Below, piece after piece: positions 44,614 to 55,954 of a stretch of DNA of 64,000 nucleotides. A model generated the notes under the pieces. The model was given only the letters and a program-made list of their open reading frames with translations. It did not search any database and had not been told where the DNA came from. The first letter of the stretch is position 1. Every line of letters begins with the position of its first letter. The position numbers were made by a program, and so were the translations under genes. The stretch is from Gnetum montanum (lineage: Eukaryota > Streptophyta > Gnetopsida > Gnetales > Gnetaceae): contig MNCI01025182.1 of the NCBI GenBank assembly GCA_015680685.1, forward strand, positions 109,408-173,407, given 5' to 3'.

Positions 44614-45431
44614 ATATGAGTCACAAAGTATTCACATGTGATCTAGTTGATTTTCATGGACTCTATAGTTTCTAGTGCACTAGGCTTCTAGGTAGTAAAC
44701 CTTACCCAAAGGTCATTTGTTGTTTTCTCAATTACACTTGTGAAGTACAAAGGTATGATTAAGTGAAATTGAGGCATATGATTTTTAACATTTTATATTT
44801 TATGATATTTGGTGCTTTGAAAGAGAGATAAAGTAATGTAATAACTAATCTAAATTAACTATTTAACTAATCTCTAACTAGCCCTAACATAAGCATCCAG
44901 CCCCACTTTCCATACACGTCTTGAATCCATGTACCCACTACTGGGTTACCAATCACTATGCTACTAGGGTTACCAAACAATAACATTGTTGGGATTACCA
45001 TGCGAATACATGATCATACTTATGTAATTAATCTATGTAGATTGTCTCACTTAATTACCTCATTAGCTTAATTATTTGAAAATATTGAATAAATAATTGA
45101 GAACATTGAATGCATGAATAAATATCTAAACTATCTAGAATGTTGCAAGGCTTATCAATAAGCTCATCTTTATTGTTGAAGAAAAAAAATTCTAACATTC
45201 AAATAGACAAACTACAAAGGCTCCTTGTTACTACTATGAATTTGATACCATAAATGTAGCTAGTAAGCATGTATTTATAGGCTAGGATAGACCCTTGCAT
45301 CGATGGGACCATGTCAATGCAATAGACTATGTCGATGGGACCTAGTTGATGAGGCCACATTGATGCAATAGATTGCATTGACGATGTCTAGTTAATGGCA
45401 CCCATTTGATGCAACAAACAATATCTCATCA

Positions 45432-46710
45432 TCTTGCCTCTAAGTCATGGATTGGAGTGCCCATCCCAACAAACACAAGATCAAGAAGTTTCTCCATCAT
45501 CCCTAAACTAAAGGACCATGAAATTACCAAAAATGTTCAAACAAGTATCAACTAATTGAACATTCATAGATAGGCAAGTAAGCCTCCTCTCCACCCATCC
45601 AAAATGGTGATGGATCTCCAACTCTATGACATCCATGCAGGTAATCTACCTACCCTCCATTTCCTTTAAGTATGAAAAATGTGCTACACCATCTTCAAAC
45701 TACTATTGTTGTTGGTTAGGATGGATATGAGAAACCTGCATCTCATCAGTTTACCCATAAAACTCATTCCAATTAGCCTTTTCATCATCTTCTAGGACAC
45801 ATGGGTCTAGAAGACAACTGAGATCATTAAGTCATGTCCTAGCGATATGATAGATGTGAAACGGACATCCCAAATGTGGAAATTGATCCTCACCAAAAAC
45901 TTGCACTTCTCTGTCATCCCCCTTAGGTTCAAGAATTTTCCAATGCATGAAAAGAGCAAACATAGTTGATGGAAAGGCACTGCAACAGTATCTCTACTCA
46001 TAATCTCCATTCTCCTAATCATAATGTAGGGATAATTCAACAAAAATTCCTCTAAATCAAGTAGGATGATAAGGAAGAAGGACATCACATGAGTATGATG
46101 TGTGACAGGTAGGAGGTTTGTGTAAATTGCCCTGATAAGAACTCTCCATCATGGGTTAAAATTCCTATAAGACCATCTTGTCTCATCAGTCTCCACCTCA
46201 AGCACCTTACTCAATAGTTGTGTTTTTTCTTTGAAGTAGTAGTCACAAAATACTCCCTCTGTGGACTAACTAACATGTTAAGTACCTACCCCAAGTTATG
46301 CTCCTTTAGTATATAACATAGTCTCCAATCTCAACCATATTCAAAATAGATGATCCTTGATGATGTGCCACATGAAACCCATGGGCCTCCTTCTCATAAT
46401 AATTAGAACCTTTGGTGATGATGAATTCAAGACACTATTCAACAAGCTTGTTAAGCATCTCTAGCCAAACAAGTTGCATTAAGGACCATAAGTTCCTTGA
46501 ACTCTGCAAGGGTGTTGATCTAAGTTTCACCTCCCTTCATTGCTTCTCCTCTTGTGCTAATCTCTCCTTTGCATGTTGATATTTCTCTTGATCTCTAGCA
46601 TTCTCTCATGTAATAGCTTGAGAGGCTCTGCGATATCTTTTCTATGTTTGTTCTCTCTCTTTTACCTCTTACACTCTGCCAAATCTCCCAATATCTACTT
46701 GTGATGCTTA
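45432..46710 (-). pseudogene. Degenerate coding remnant next to F, family unknown
   Basis: On the minus strand one frame reads through most of 45440-46100 with stops only at TAG/TAA/TGA that could derive from Gln, Arg or Trp codons. Examples are FPHLGCPFHIYHIAR, DPCVLEDDEKANWNEFYG, FEDGVAHFSYLKEMEG and VIELEIHHHFGWVERRLTCL. Upstream (46480-46700) a Glu/Lys/Arg-rich stretch looks coiled coil. The style is like the third ORFs of Athila elements, but no specific match can be claimed. F inserted at or near its 3' end. Confidence 0.42.
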
Positions 46711-46880
46711 TGATGATGCTACTCTCTAAGAACACATAAATATATTATAGAAAGGCTATTAACAATTTAATCATTATTGGCCAACAATAATTAAAGATAG
46801 ATAGAAAATTTCCAAAATGTGTAATTGTTATAGCACTTATGATTTGACAACAATATCTCTTAATTGTGCAATTACATTTT

Positions 46881-47705
46881 TGATGAGCCGTGATATTGCG
46901 TATGCGATATCGTGTACGCGATATCACGTCATCTCCTTCAATATCGTGTACGCGATATCGCAGCCTGTTGCCATGTCTATAAATAAGAGGTGGCTTTCCC
47001 TTGTTCAGGCATCTAAAGTTAGTCCCTTAGCCAAACTATAGTAGTTTTACCATTCTAGAGTTAGAATAATTTCCATGTGCCCGTAGTAGGAGTCTCAAAG
47101 TAAATGGATCTTTATTCGAGCAAATTGTACCTGAGCATACATTTGTGTATGGAAATAAAGACAAACTTTCTGATAAACTGTGCAACATATGGAATAAGCT
47201 AAATAGGATTTAATTATTGTTAAATGTTTAAGTGCTTTCCTAGATAATTAATCTCTCTCAACCCTTGACTCTTCTAGTTAAGTGCATTCAGTACAATAGC
47301 TTTAAGCATGTGTGTAACGCTTGGTAACCCAGTAACGAGTAGCATTTGGTAATCCCAGTAGCGTTGCACTAGTTCAGGGTGTGTGCGGAAAGTGGGAATA
47401 GATACTGATGCTAGGATAATTAAAGCTTAGTTAATGAATAGTTAATGAAAGTTAGTCATTTAGTCTCTTCACCTTTCCCCTCTTAGCATAGGCATTAAAA
47501 AGATAAAAGTTATAAAAATCAGATGCCTCAAACTTACTTAACCATACAACTGTGACAATACAAGTAAGTTTGGGAGGATAACGATTGGTTAACCTTAAGA
47601 GTTTCATTAAGGCACGTAAGCACTTAGTCCTTGGAGTTCAACCAAATCGTGTGTGAGACGCTCATATTTGTATGGTTGAGTGTAGGGGTATCTCACCACT
47701 CATCA
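46881..47705 (+). repeat. 5' LTR of element D (825 bp)
   Basis: TGATGAGCCG...CCACTCATCA. TATAAATA at 46978-46985; AATAAAGAC near 47152 as the likely polyadenylation signal. U5 carries the motif pair TTGGTAACCCAGTAACG (47321) and TTGGTAATCCCAGTAGCG (47346). Confidence 0.93.
46892..46959 (+). promoter_or_regulatory. U3 palindrome array of element D
   Basis: Three overlapping or adjacent near-copies of the perfect palindrome type GATATCGCGTACGCGATATC at 46892-46911, 46906-46925 and 46940-46959, ending about 20 bp before the TATA box. Only one degenerate copy is left in the 3' LTR. Confidence 0.8.
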
Positions 47706-47724
47706 TTGGTGCCATTGTCGAGGA
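47706..47724 (+). other. Primer-binding site of element D
   Basis: TTGGTGCCATTGTCGAGGA directly after the LTR; tRNA-Asp type with three C-to-T or G-to-A changes. Confidence 0.86.
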
Positions 47725-47851
47725 CTTAGTTGTTTATGTGCTACATAGAACATAGGAAGTCATTCATATCGTTGGGAGCTAGAACAAACCCTTAGGATTA
47801 ATCAAGAGAAAAAATAACATAACGGTGAATAGCACACTGACAAAGACAAAA

Positions 47852-50184
47852 ATGTCTTCTTCTTCGCACAAAAGCACTTCACCACCTAGGAACAACACTA
47901 GAGACAATCAGTGGCATAACACACATAACCAAAATCCGCCAGTTCCTCAACAATTCTGTGTGGTATATATTCATCACGATGAGTATATACCTGACTTTAC
48001 CTTTATTCTCCATTAAGATGAACAATTGTGTTGGAGAGACTTGGTGGGTAACATAGTGTTGCCTCTAGACCAAGTAGTCCCCAACATGCTCCTTTGTGCC
48101 CTTGCACGAATAGGCATGTCACAATTATACGTAGAGTACATTGCATGTGATTACAACATAAGGGACTACCATCCCACAGAAGTACAATGTCAATAGGACT
48201 TGCAATAGGAGAGATGTTATACATCGTTGAAGGGCAAAGGCCCCCATAATGCTCCACTCATCTTAAGCAAAATTGAGGTTGGTGAACCTATTTCCATAGG
48301 TTCTCTACAAAATGATGTTCCCCCTCCTAACGATGGTGAGGAGGTGATGCATCAGAACCTTCACTCCATGATTCACAACCTTGGTTCTGATCACCACGAA
48401 TATTCAACAAGGGAACAAAGACACATGATAAGGGCGAGCATTCTGATTGTCATCACGATTGAGGCTGGGACCACTGAAGAGAAGGTAGGAAACATCGTCA
48501 TGGCAATGGTTCTCCTTCTTCTTCACCTTCATCATCACATTCACCCTCTCCTTCAGTATCAGGATGCAGTCATAAGGAACCTAATTGTGAGGATAAGGGT
48601 AAACAGAGTGAGAAACCTCGATGAGAGAGTTGAGAGAGAGGACAAGGGCACTCTAGAGAATCAAGGCATGGAAGAAGGAAAAGTAGGGAACCACGTAGAC
48701 ATCACAAATGCTATGAAAGAAATGACCACGAAGAACCCCTACTTGTAACCCAAAACATGTTAGACATTACGGAGGCTGTTAGAATCCCTACAAGGCACTA
48801 AAAAGATAGCAGGATCAAGAGGTTGAACATGAATAATATCCCACGATTTGAGGGGGAATACAACGCTGATCCTCAGAACCACTTACAGGAATTTCACGAT
48901 GCATGTGCCTTGTAGAACATTGAGAATGAGTGGCAAAAATTAAAGTTGTTTCCAAGGACACTAGTAAAAGAAGTAGAAAGCTAGTACTAGTCCTTAGAAC
49001 CAGAATCCATTTGAAGGTGGAGTACGATGCTAGAACTATTTAATGATAAGTATCAAATGTACTCCCTGGTGTCCAACCTATGAAAGAAAATATAAGGATG
49101 GAAGCAAGGAACTCATGAACCCTTGGATGGTGCCATGGGCCGATATTATGCATTGCTACATCATTGATCGGGCCATGGTTACTTGCAACAAGATCAACTA
49201 TGCTATCTCATAGATGGACTTAGGCATGAAACTAGGAGAACCCTTGGAACGTATGCCCAAGGGAGATTATTAGAGCTTAGGTCTCATCAGGTTCATAGAA
49301 TTTTGGAGCAAGTAGCTAAGGAAGAAGGAGAGCTACATAAGAGAGAAAGTGTGAAAGAGTACAACTACGATCCTTCCCTCCGAAAAAGGGATGTGAGATT
49401 CTATGAGGAGGAGGATAAGTCACCACTCGAAGAGATGGTGAATAGGAAAACCTTGCCGCTCCAAAAATTAACAAAAAAAGTGTTGGAAAAGGTAGATCAA
49501 ATGTGGGACTCCTTAGATAGTAGATTTGAAAGCGTTCTAAAAATCGTAGAGGAGTCTAAAGAGTGAAGTAGTGACCATGATAAAAAGAAAAAGAGGGATT
49601 TGGACCATGCACGTAACAAAGGTAAGGGTAAAATGGCCATCACCGAAGAGGTTGTGGATTCTGATATGGATAATGACGGTGGATGTGAGATATGCCAATA
49701 TGACCATCCTAAGGGATGTTACCTAGTAATCTCACATCTGCAAGAGTCTGGGATGTATGCACTTAACCCACGACTTAACAAATGGCAAGCACCCCAATGG
49801 TTACCTTATCCCCAAGGTAACCCGAGGCAATTCCACCAACCATTAATGTATTATCCAAGTGGAACTCCGCCACAACCTATTGAGCAACACTAGCAGTGGC
49901 AATACCCATAGTCATGGGGGATGCCATTGCCAAGGCAACAATACCCTTACCAGCAACTGGATCCATATGGCTATTACATGCAGCAGCCAATCTCTCCACG
50001 TGACTCTGTTGGTCATGTGACACCACAACATCACTACCAAGCTCGAGAGTATTATAGGACTCATTCTCTTGGGAGAGACACACCGCATGCATACCATCCT
50101 CCAAATCCATCTGCAATTCTCACACCGATAGCTCCAGTACCACCCGCTCCAGCAATGCAAGGGGTACTCCCAACTCAACCGTAG
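47852..50184 (+). pseudogene. gag of element D
   Basis: The ATG at 47852 (MSSSSHKSTSPP) aligns with the start of A. The N-terminal domain (YIHHDEYIPDFTFILH) is broken by a TAA at 48014-48016 where A encodes Gln. A frameshift near 48415 shifts the Ser-rich linker (GNGSPSSSPSSSHSPSPS) into another frame, which then continues through the core: IPRFEGEYNADPQNHLQEFH, YYALLHH, LCYLIDGLRHETRRTLGTYA and KEEGELHKRESVKEYNYDPS. The C-terminal motif CEICQYDHPKGC (49684-49719) is CX2CX3HX3C. A Pro/Gln-rich tail (PRQFHQPLMYYPSGTPPQP) leads to protease without a spacer, so gag and pol were probably one polyprotein. Confidence 0.87.
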
Positions 50185-52700
50185 AAATCCAATGTTATAA
50201 TGGCTGTGAATCCTCAACCCGTAGTTGGTTCTGACAACCTTATGTAGAAAAGATCTTTCTTCAAAACCAACAATCCAACCAAGCCCTCACCATCACAAGT
50301 GGTTGAACATCTGAACACCTCCCTACCAAGTAAAGCTTTGGGACCTCCTTCAACCCAAAAACCAAGCTTAATGCACATGGTTATGTTAACACATGCCGTT
50401 ACTAATTGGATTAAGGTAGGCCACCTTCCCAGGAAATTCTCTAATCCTGGAAGTCCTCTAATTTATCTCCAGGTTGTTGGGAATGAACCTTGTAAAGCTC
50501 TTATGGACTCAGGTTCCGGAGTCAACTTAATATCACAAGATATGTACAAAGCTTGGAACCTACCACCATTAACAAAGAGTAATATTTGACTAGAACTGGC
50601 TAACTAGTCCATCACTATCCCCTTGGGGCTAGTGGAGGACATCGTTACCATTGTGTGTGGTTGGTCATACCCAGCTGATTTCCTAGTAATACAAGTGAAC
50701 AACGGTAAAGGGGAATTCCCAATAATAATGGGAAGAGCATGGCTAAGTACTATAGATGCATGCCTAGGAATCCATGATATTTCCCTGGAAATATCCAAGA
50801 AAAATACTTTTGGAAAGATCAAGAAGAAGAAAGTTCCATGCATCACATATAGTGACACGAGGTGCCATTGCGTGTAGAAGTCATGGGTTATGCAAAGTTT
50901 AGCATTGCCTGCATGCAACCGGTGTGCACAAGACATTAATATACAAAAGTGCCTGTATGCAGTAGCCACACGATAAGAAGACACCTAGTGGCTGATGGAT
51001 GATCAAGAGAGAAATTTGCTAACATGCATGGAACTCACTAAGGGAATAACTAGTGCTTACATTGAAAGCATAGACACACTAGAGAAAGTCTGTTGCCAAC
51101 TTCCAAACCTTAACCTCAAAAATATCAACTGGGGAAAGTTGGAAATTCCTAAGATATTTAAACAAGAGCCCCTAGATTTGAAACCATTACCCATCGGTCT
51201 AGAGTATAGGATCCTTGAAAATGGAAAATCGGTGATCATCAACGCAAGACTTGTTCCCAAATAAAAAGAAAGACTGTTGAAAGTGATAAACAAGTGGTCA
51301 AAAGCCTTTGCCTGGTCATACGCCAAGTTAACTGGAATAGATCCTAGGATATGCTAGCATAGGATTTACATGAACCCCTCCATGAAATCTCGAAAACAAC
51401 TGCAAAGGTGATTGAACCCAAAATTGAAACAAATAGTAAAAGAAGAGATAGAACAACTTCTTAAGGTTGGGTTCATATATCCCATTGTTGATAGTGAATG
51501 GGTTAGTCCTTTGGTGATCATGCCTAAAAAGAGAGGAAAATGAAGGATGTGTATAGATTTTAGGCTACTGAACATGGCAACATTCAAGGATCACTTCCCA
51601 TTGTCATTCATTGACCAAGTCTTAGACACCATAGCAGGGCATTGCTATTATAGTTTTCTGGATGGTTATAGTGGATACAACCAAATACGGATAGCACTAG
51701 AAGATCAAGCCAAAACAATGTTCACCAATCCTTGGGGAACGTTTGCACATAAGCAAATTCCATTTGGCTTGTGCAATGCTCTTGCCATGTTTCAACATTT
51801 AGTTCTAAGCATATTCCAATAGCAGATAGGGAACTAAGTGGAAGTCTTTATGGATGACTTCTCTACTTATGGGACAAGCTTTGATCAAGCCTTGGACTGA
51901 TTAGAGCAAGTGCTAAAATGATGTGTAGAAACCAACTTAAGGCTCAACTGGCAGAAAGCCATTTGATGGTCCAAGAGGGCATAGTAATTGGGCATAAGAT
52001 TTCATAGTTAGGAATGGAGGTAGACCCAAATAAAGTTAGAGTCATCCAAGGGATCACCTGGCAACCAAAAACTGCCAAAGACATTTGATCATTCCTTGGA
52101 CACACTGGCTACTATCGAAGATTCATTGAGAACTTCTCTAAGATTTCCAAACCATTGGTAGAACTAACAAAGAAGGATGCACCATTCGAATGGAGCAGGG
52201 AATGTGAATGAGCATTCCAAACTTTAAAACAAAAGCTTGTGGAAACTCCCATTCTACAAGCCCCTGACTGGTCCAAACTGTTCCATATAATGACTGATGC
52301 ATCCAATTATGCCTTAGGAGCTATACTTACATAGTTAGATGAACAAAAACATCCTTACTACATCCATTGTGCAAGTAGGAGTATCGCTGGTGCACAACTT
52401 AACTACACGACTATAGAAAAAGAATTAATGGCTGTAGTGTTTGCACTGGACAAGTTTAGGCACTATGTGTTAGGCTACAAAGTGTACATTCATACAGATC
52501 ATAGTGCAATTAGGTTCCTCATGAACAAGCCAACGGTTAGCCCTCGTATTATATGATGGTTGGTAATCCTACAGGAGTTTGATCTAACAATGATAGATTG
52601 AAAGGACATCGAGAACGTAGTTGCAGATCACTTATCTCGGTTGCACTGGGACAGCAAAGAGGAAGAATATGTCATATCTGATCATTTTTCTAACGAAGCC
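50185..52700 (+). pseudogene. pol of element D: protease, reverse transcriptase, RNase H
   Basis: Protease: NEPCKALMDSGSGVNLISQD with D-S-G at 50506-50514. A linker with MGRAWLSTIDACLGIHDISL follows. RT: PKLKQIVKEEIEQLLKVGFI at about 51418, VCIDFRLLNMATFKDHFPLS with the first codon changed to ATG, FLDGYSGYNQIRIAL, WGTFAHKQIPFGLCNAL, and an intact catalytic FMDD (51847-51858). RNase H: about 52240-52640, including YTTIEKELMAVVFALDKFRH and TDHSAIRFLMNKPTVSPRI. Stops are frequent and frames change between about 51950 and 52840. It is the best RT in the window but cannot be translated in one piece. Confidence 0.87.
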
Positions 52701-54093
52701 CTCTTTGCCAGTGTAGTGAATAACAAACCCATGGGAACGAATTGGTATAGTAGCATTCTCACCTATCTCCTTTCCCAACAAACACCATAGGAGCTGGACT
52801 TTAGGAAGAAACAACAATTTCTTCATAGAGCCAAGTACTTCATGGAGATCAAAGGAAAACTTTACAAAGTCTATCCTAATGGCTTGGTTCGATGGTGTGT
52901 GCCCGATATGGACCAACTAAGAGTTCTCCAAGATGCTCATGAGGGCCCTTGTGGGGGTCACTATGCAAGGAGACGAACAACTATTAAGATCCTGCTTGCA
53001 GGATATTATTGGCTAATACTATTTCGGGACGCCCATCAATTTGTCCAATCCTGTGAGTGCTGTCAACGTGATGGAGGAATGACTGCTAGAATGGAGGGTC
53101 CGCAACAATGGATTCAATCTTTGGAACCCTTTGACATTTGGGGAATAGACTTTATGGGGCCCATTACACTAATGTCCAATGGAAAAGCTTACATCATTGT
53201 TACTATTGACTATCTAATGAAATGGGCTGAAGTAGTTGCTGTTACAAAATGCACATCGTCTACAGCTGCACGATTTGTACAACAACAAGTCATTAATAGG
53301 TTTGGTGTGCCGCATGCACTTATCTCGGATAATGGAACACACTTCACAGGTGCAACCTTTCAGAAGTTGATGCAATGCTTAGGGGCTGAACATAAATTGA
53401 CTACACCTTATCACCCCCAAGCTAATGGCCAAGCCAAGGTCACTAATCGGGAGATTACTAAAATATCAACAAGGACAATTAGAAAATATAGGTGAGATTG
53501 GAGCACTAAACTGAACAATGCTCTCTAGACATATCACTCCACTTGGAAACTCCCTATAGGCTACTCTCCCTATGAGTTAGTATACAAAAAACTTTCAAAG
53601 CTCCCAATTCAAACTAAGCTTGATACACTATCCATGGCATGTGAGCTCCACCTTGACCTTGATTTAGCACAAAAAAAAAAGATTGACAACTCTAAACGTG
53701 CTAGACGAAAACCGATTGGTTGCCCTGTCATCAAATGAGTTGCACAAGGCACATAACAAACAACATCATGACTTAAAAATTTGAAAGGTTAAGTACCAAC
53801 TAGGAGATAAGGTCTGTTACTAGAACCCCACACATGTGCCCTGACACAAAAAATTTCAAACATTGTGTGAAGGGCCTTACATCATTCACACAACCTTTCC
53901 CTTAGGAGCCATGATGATATACAAACCTGAAAGCCCTAATAAGAGATTATTGGTCAATGTGCAACAAACCAAACCCTTCCATGAACTTAGAATAGCTGGT
54001 GCACATAATACCTCTGAGAGAGGATGACCTCGCTCATTATTTTGGATCTCCTCCTTTCAACTTAGTTATGGGGGAGATGGCCACCTATGCTGA
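52701..54093 (+). pseudogene. pol of element D: integrase and C-terminal tail
   Basis: An open frame at 52842-53495 holds the zinc-binding region (DAHEGPCGGHYARRRTTIKI, then SCECCQRDG) and most of the catalytic core. The first Asp is in GIDFMGP (53148-53150) and the second in SDNGTHF (53328-53330). The residue 36 positions later, where D,D-35-E requires Glu, is Lys (AAG 53436-53438, NGQAKVTNREI). The tail continues with TWKLPIGYSPYELVY and a GAMMIYKPESPNKRLLVNVQ block. A TGA at 54025-54027 falls before the family's usual end ISSFQLSYGGDGHLC at TGA 54091-54093. Confidence 0.86.
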
Positions 54094-55941
54094 TCAATCA
54101 AGGCCTTCAGTTCCTTTTTAAGTTTTTTTTTACACATTTTTATTTTAAAAAATTCTTTAACTTTCCTTTTTTTTACAACATCATTCCTACTTTTTCGTTT
54201 ATTTGTGTGTTTATTTATTTTGTTTGATTTGTCACCTAATAAGTGCTCCTAATGGTGGTATGAATTGTATTCCATTGATTGCTAATGTTTGATTTTTACC
54301 TTTGAGTGATGATGTTGATACTTGGGTATGGTTCTTTTGATATAGTAGGTAATGAGTCCATGTCATCCATGCATCCATGAATTTCTATGGTCTCTCTTGG
54401 CTTGGAACTGTACAGTTCGTTTCTCACTAATAAGAACTATCAATGAATCGGTGACTGGGCATTTCTCAAACTAAGAAAGGACTCAAGGACTGAAAAGGAT
54501 GTGACTTCAAGGGAACTTGATGCATTTGTGCTGGCCATTCTCTTGGGTGCTTAGATGTTTTCTTCTTGAGTTTCCTGTACCATTCCAATGCTGCTCCATT
54601 ATCGGGAAGCTGAGCTAATAAAAATAATAAGTCTTTGCATGGTGTGGTTCTCATGCATAAAAAAAAGTGGGAATTCAAAGCACATCCCTTAGATGGAATA
54701 ATCATCTAGGATACAAGCATTGGTTATGGAACTAAATAAAAATGTTCCCTCTAACGAAGGCCCTTCCTCACTTCCTACTTTCTCCTTTCTCATTTCGTCA
54801 GAACTGTGGTGAATTTTTGGTGGAAGCATTCTCGTTACTTCAAGTGGATGGATTGGCCAAATGTATTAATGTGAAGTCACTGGTTGTGGTTGGTTTGAGG
54901 CTGGATTTAGAATGAGATCTACTAATTCACATTAACCATCAACACACAAGGGGCTGTACACCACCTTGTTCTTGAGATTCCATTCCATTCTCTTCTTTCC
55001 ATCCTTCTTTCTCCATCTTTCCCCTCATTGTTGGTTATATCAGTAGTCCATATTTTGGTTAATGCATTGTTTTCTTTTTGGTAAACTCTTGTGGTTAATA
55101 CTTTAACTCTTATCTCCAAATGAAATTCCTAGAGCCTATGGACTCTTTGAATGTGGGATTGTCAGGGCATTAAGGGCATGAGCCTGCTTTGGAGAGAACC
55201 CACTAGCATTCCTATTTGGTGCATCCGTTAATTTCTTTCCCTTAAACATTTCCACAATCACCATTTATTTTGTGCATCTCCATCTTTGACATCCATTTTA
55301 TTGATGTTCCCATTGTTTCTTTTTCTCCATCTTTTCTATTCCTTATCTTTTTCCATTCTCTCGCTACTGGAGGTTTGCTCTCAGTCATGGGGGTCTTGGG
55401 TCCAATTTTTTTGATTTTCTCCTAACCCCTACACCTTGGGTAGCCACCAGTATTATATCTCCAAATCTGCATTAGCCATATCACAACTCAGCCAATGGAC
55501 CTTACACTGAGGCAAGGTATTAACTGCATTGTGATTCATTTACTATTGCCAATATCAGACTATGTTATGTGTGCATATGGCAATCGTACACTAATGGATT
55601 GGATCTAGAGGAAACACTTGGAATGGACTGATGCTGAAGTAGTTATGCAAGGAAAATGATTGATGATGTGCCTATGGATGAACAACGAAAGGTGCAATCT
55701 TGGCATCAGCAGCAACAGACTTCTTTGTCTCTCTCTCTCTCTCTCTTCCCTCTCAGCTGCCAAATACGGCTGGATGTCAAATGTGTATAGTGTTCACTCT
55801 TGTTATCATGAACACTAATTTTCCATGTATTGTAATGATGATCCATTCACATGTCACCCCATTAACCATTAGTATCATTCAAGTAAATAATCCCATACTT
55901 TTCCAATATTTTGTAAGGAACTCGAGGACAAGTTTTCATTC
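54094..55941 (+). other. 3' noncoding region of element D
   Basis: No conserved frame. It holds GGATGTGACTTCAAGGGAAC at about 54498, which resembles GGGTGTGACATCAAGGGGAC in E; the conserved block at 55169-55208 (TTAAGGGCATGAGCCTGCTT then TGGAGAGAACCCACTAG); and a (TC)n run at about 55725-55747. The B element lost this region at the A insertion. Confidence 0.6.
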
Positions 55942-55954
55942 AGTCATGGGGGTA
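55942..55954 (+). promoter_or_regulatory. Polypurine tract of element D
   Basis: AGTCATGGGGGTA against the 3' LTR, preceded by the conserved ACTCGAGGACAAGTTTTCA. Confidence 0.87.

Larger units (their letters stand above)
26161..45431 (-). mobile_element. Element F: large Athila-like LTR retrotransposon with third ORF, carrying nested H and G
   Basis: Minus-strand order: 5' LTR (45431-41369, split by G), PBS, gag, pol (split by H), noncoding spacer, third ORF, PPT, 3' LTR (27131-26161). Without H and G and their duplications the element is about 13 kb. The flanks TCCTA (26156-26160) and TCTTG (45432-45436) match at three of five bases; both differences are transitions, so the target duplication is degraded or absent. 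All ORFs are broken. Confidence 0.87.
41369..45431 (-). repeat. 5' LTR of element F, split by element G
   Basis: LTR sequence at 41369-41405 and 44614-45431 (about 850 bp without G). It ends CTCATCA at 45431 and TGATGAGCAATG at 41369. TATAAATA at 45272-45279. It matches the 3' LTR throughout apart from a gap of about 90 bp near 45180. Confidence 0.84.

Noticed and set aside
55725-55747. (TC)n in D as a regulatory GAGA element
   Set aside because: Simple microsatellite in noncoding DNA; not present at the same place in C or E.
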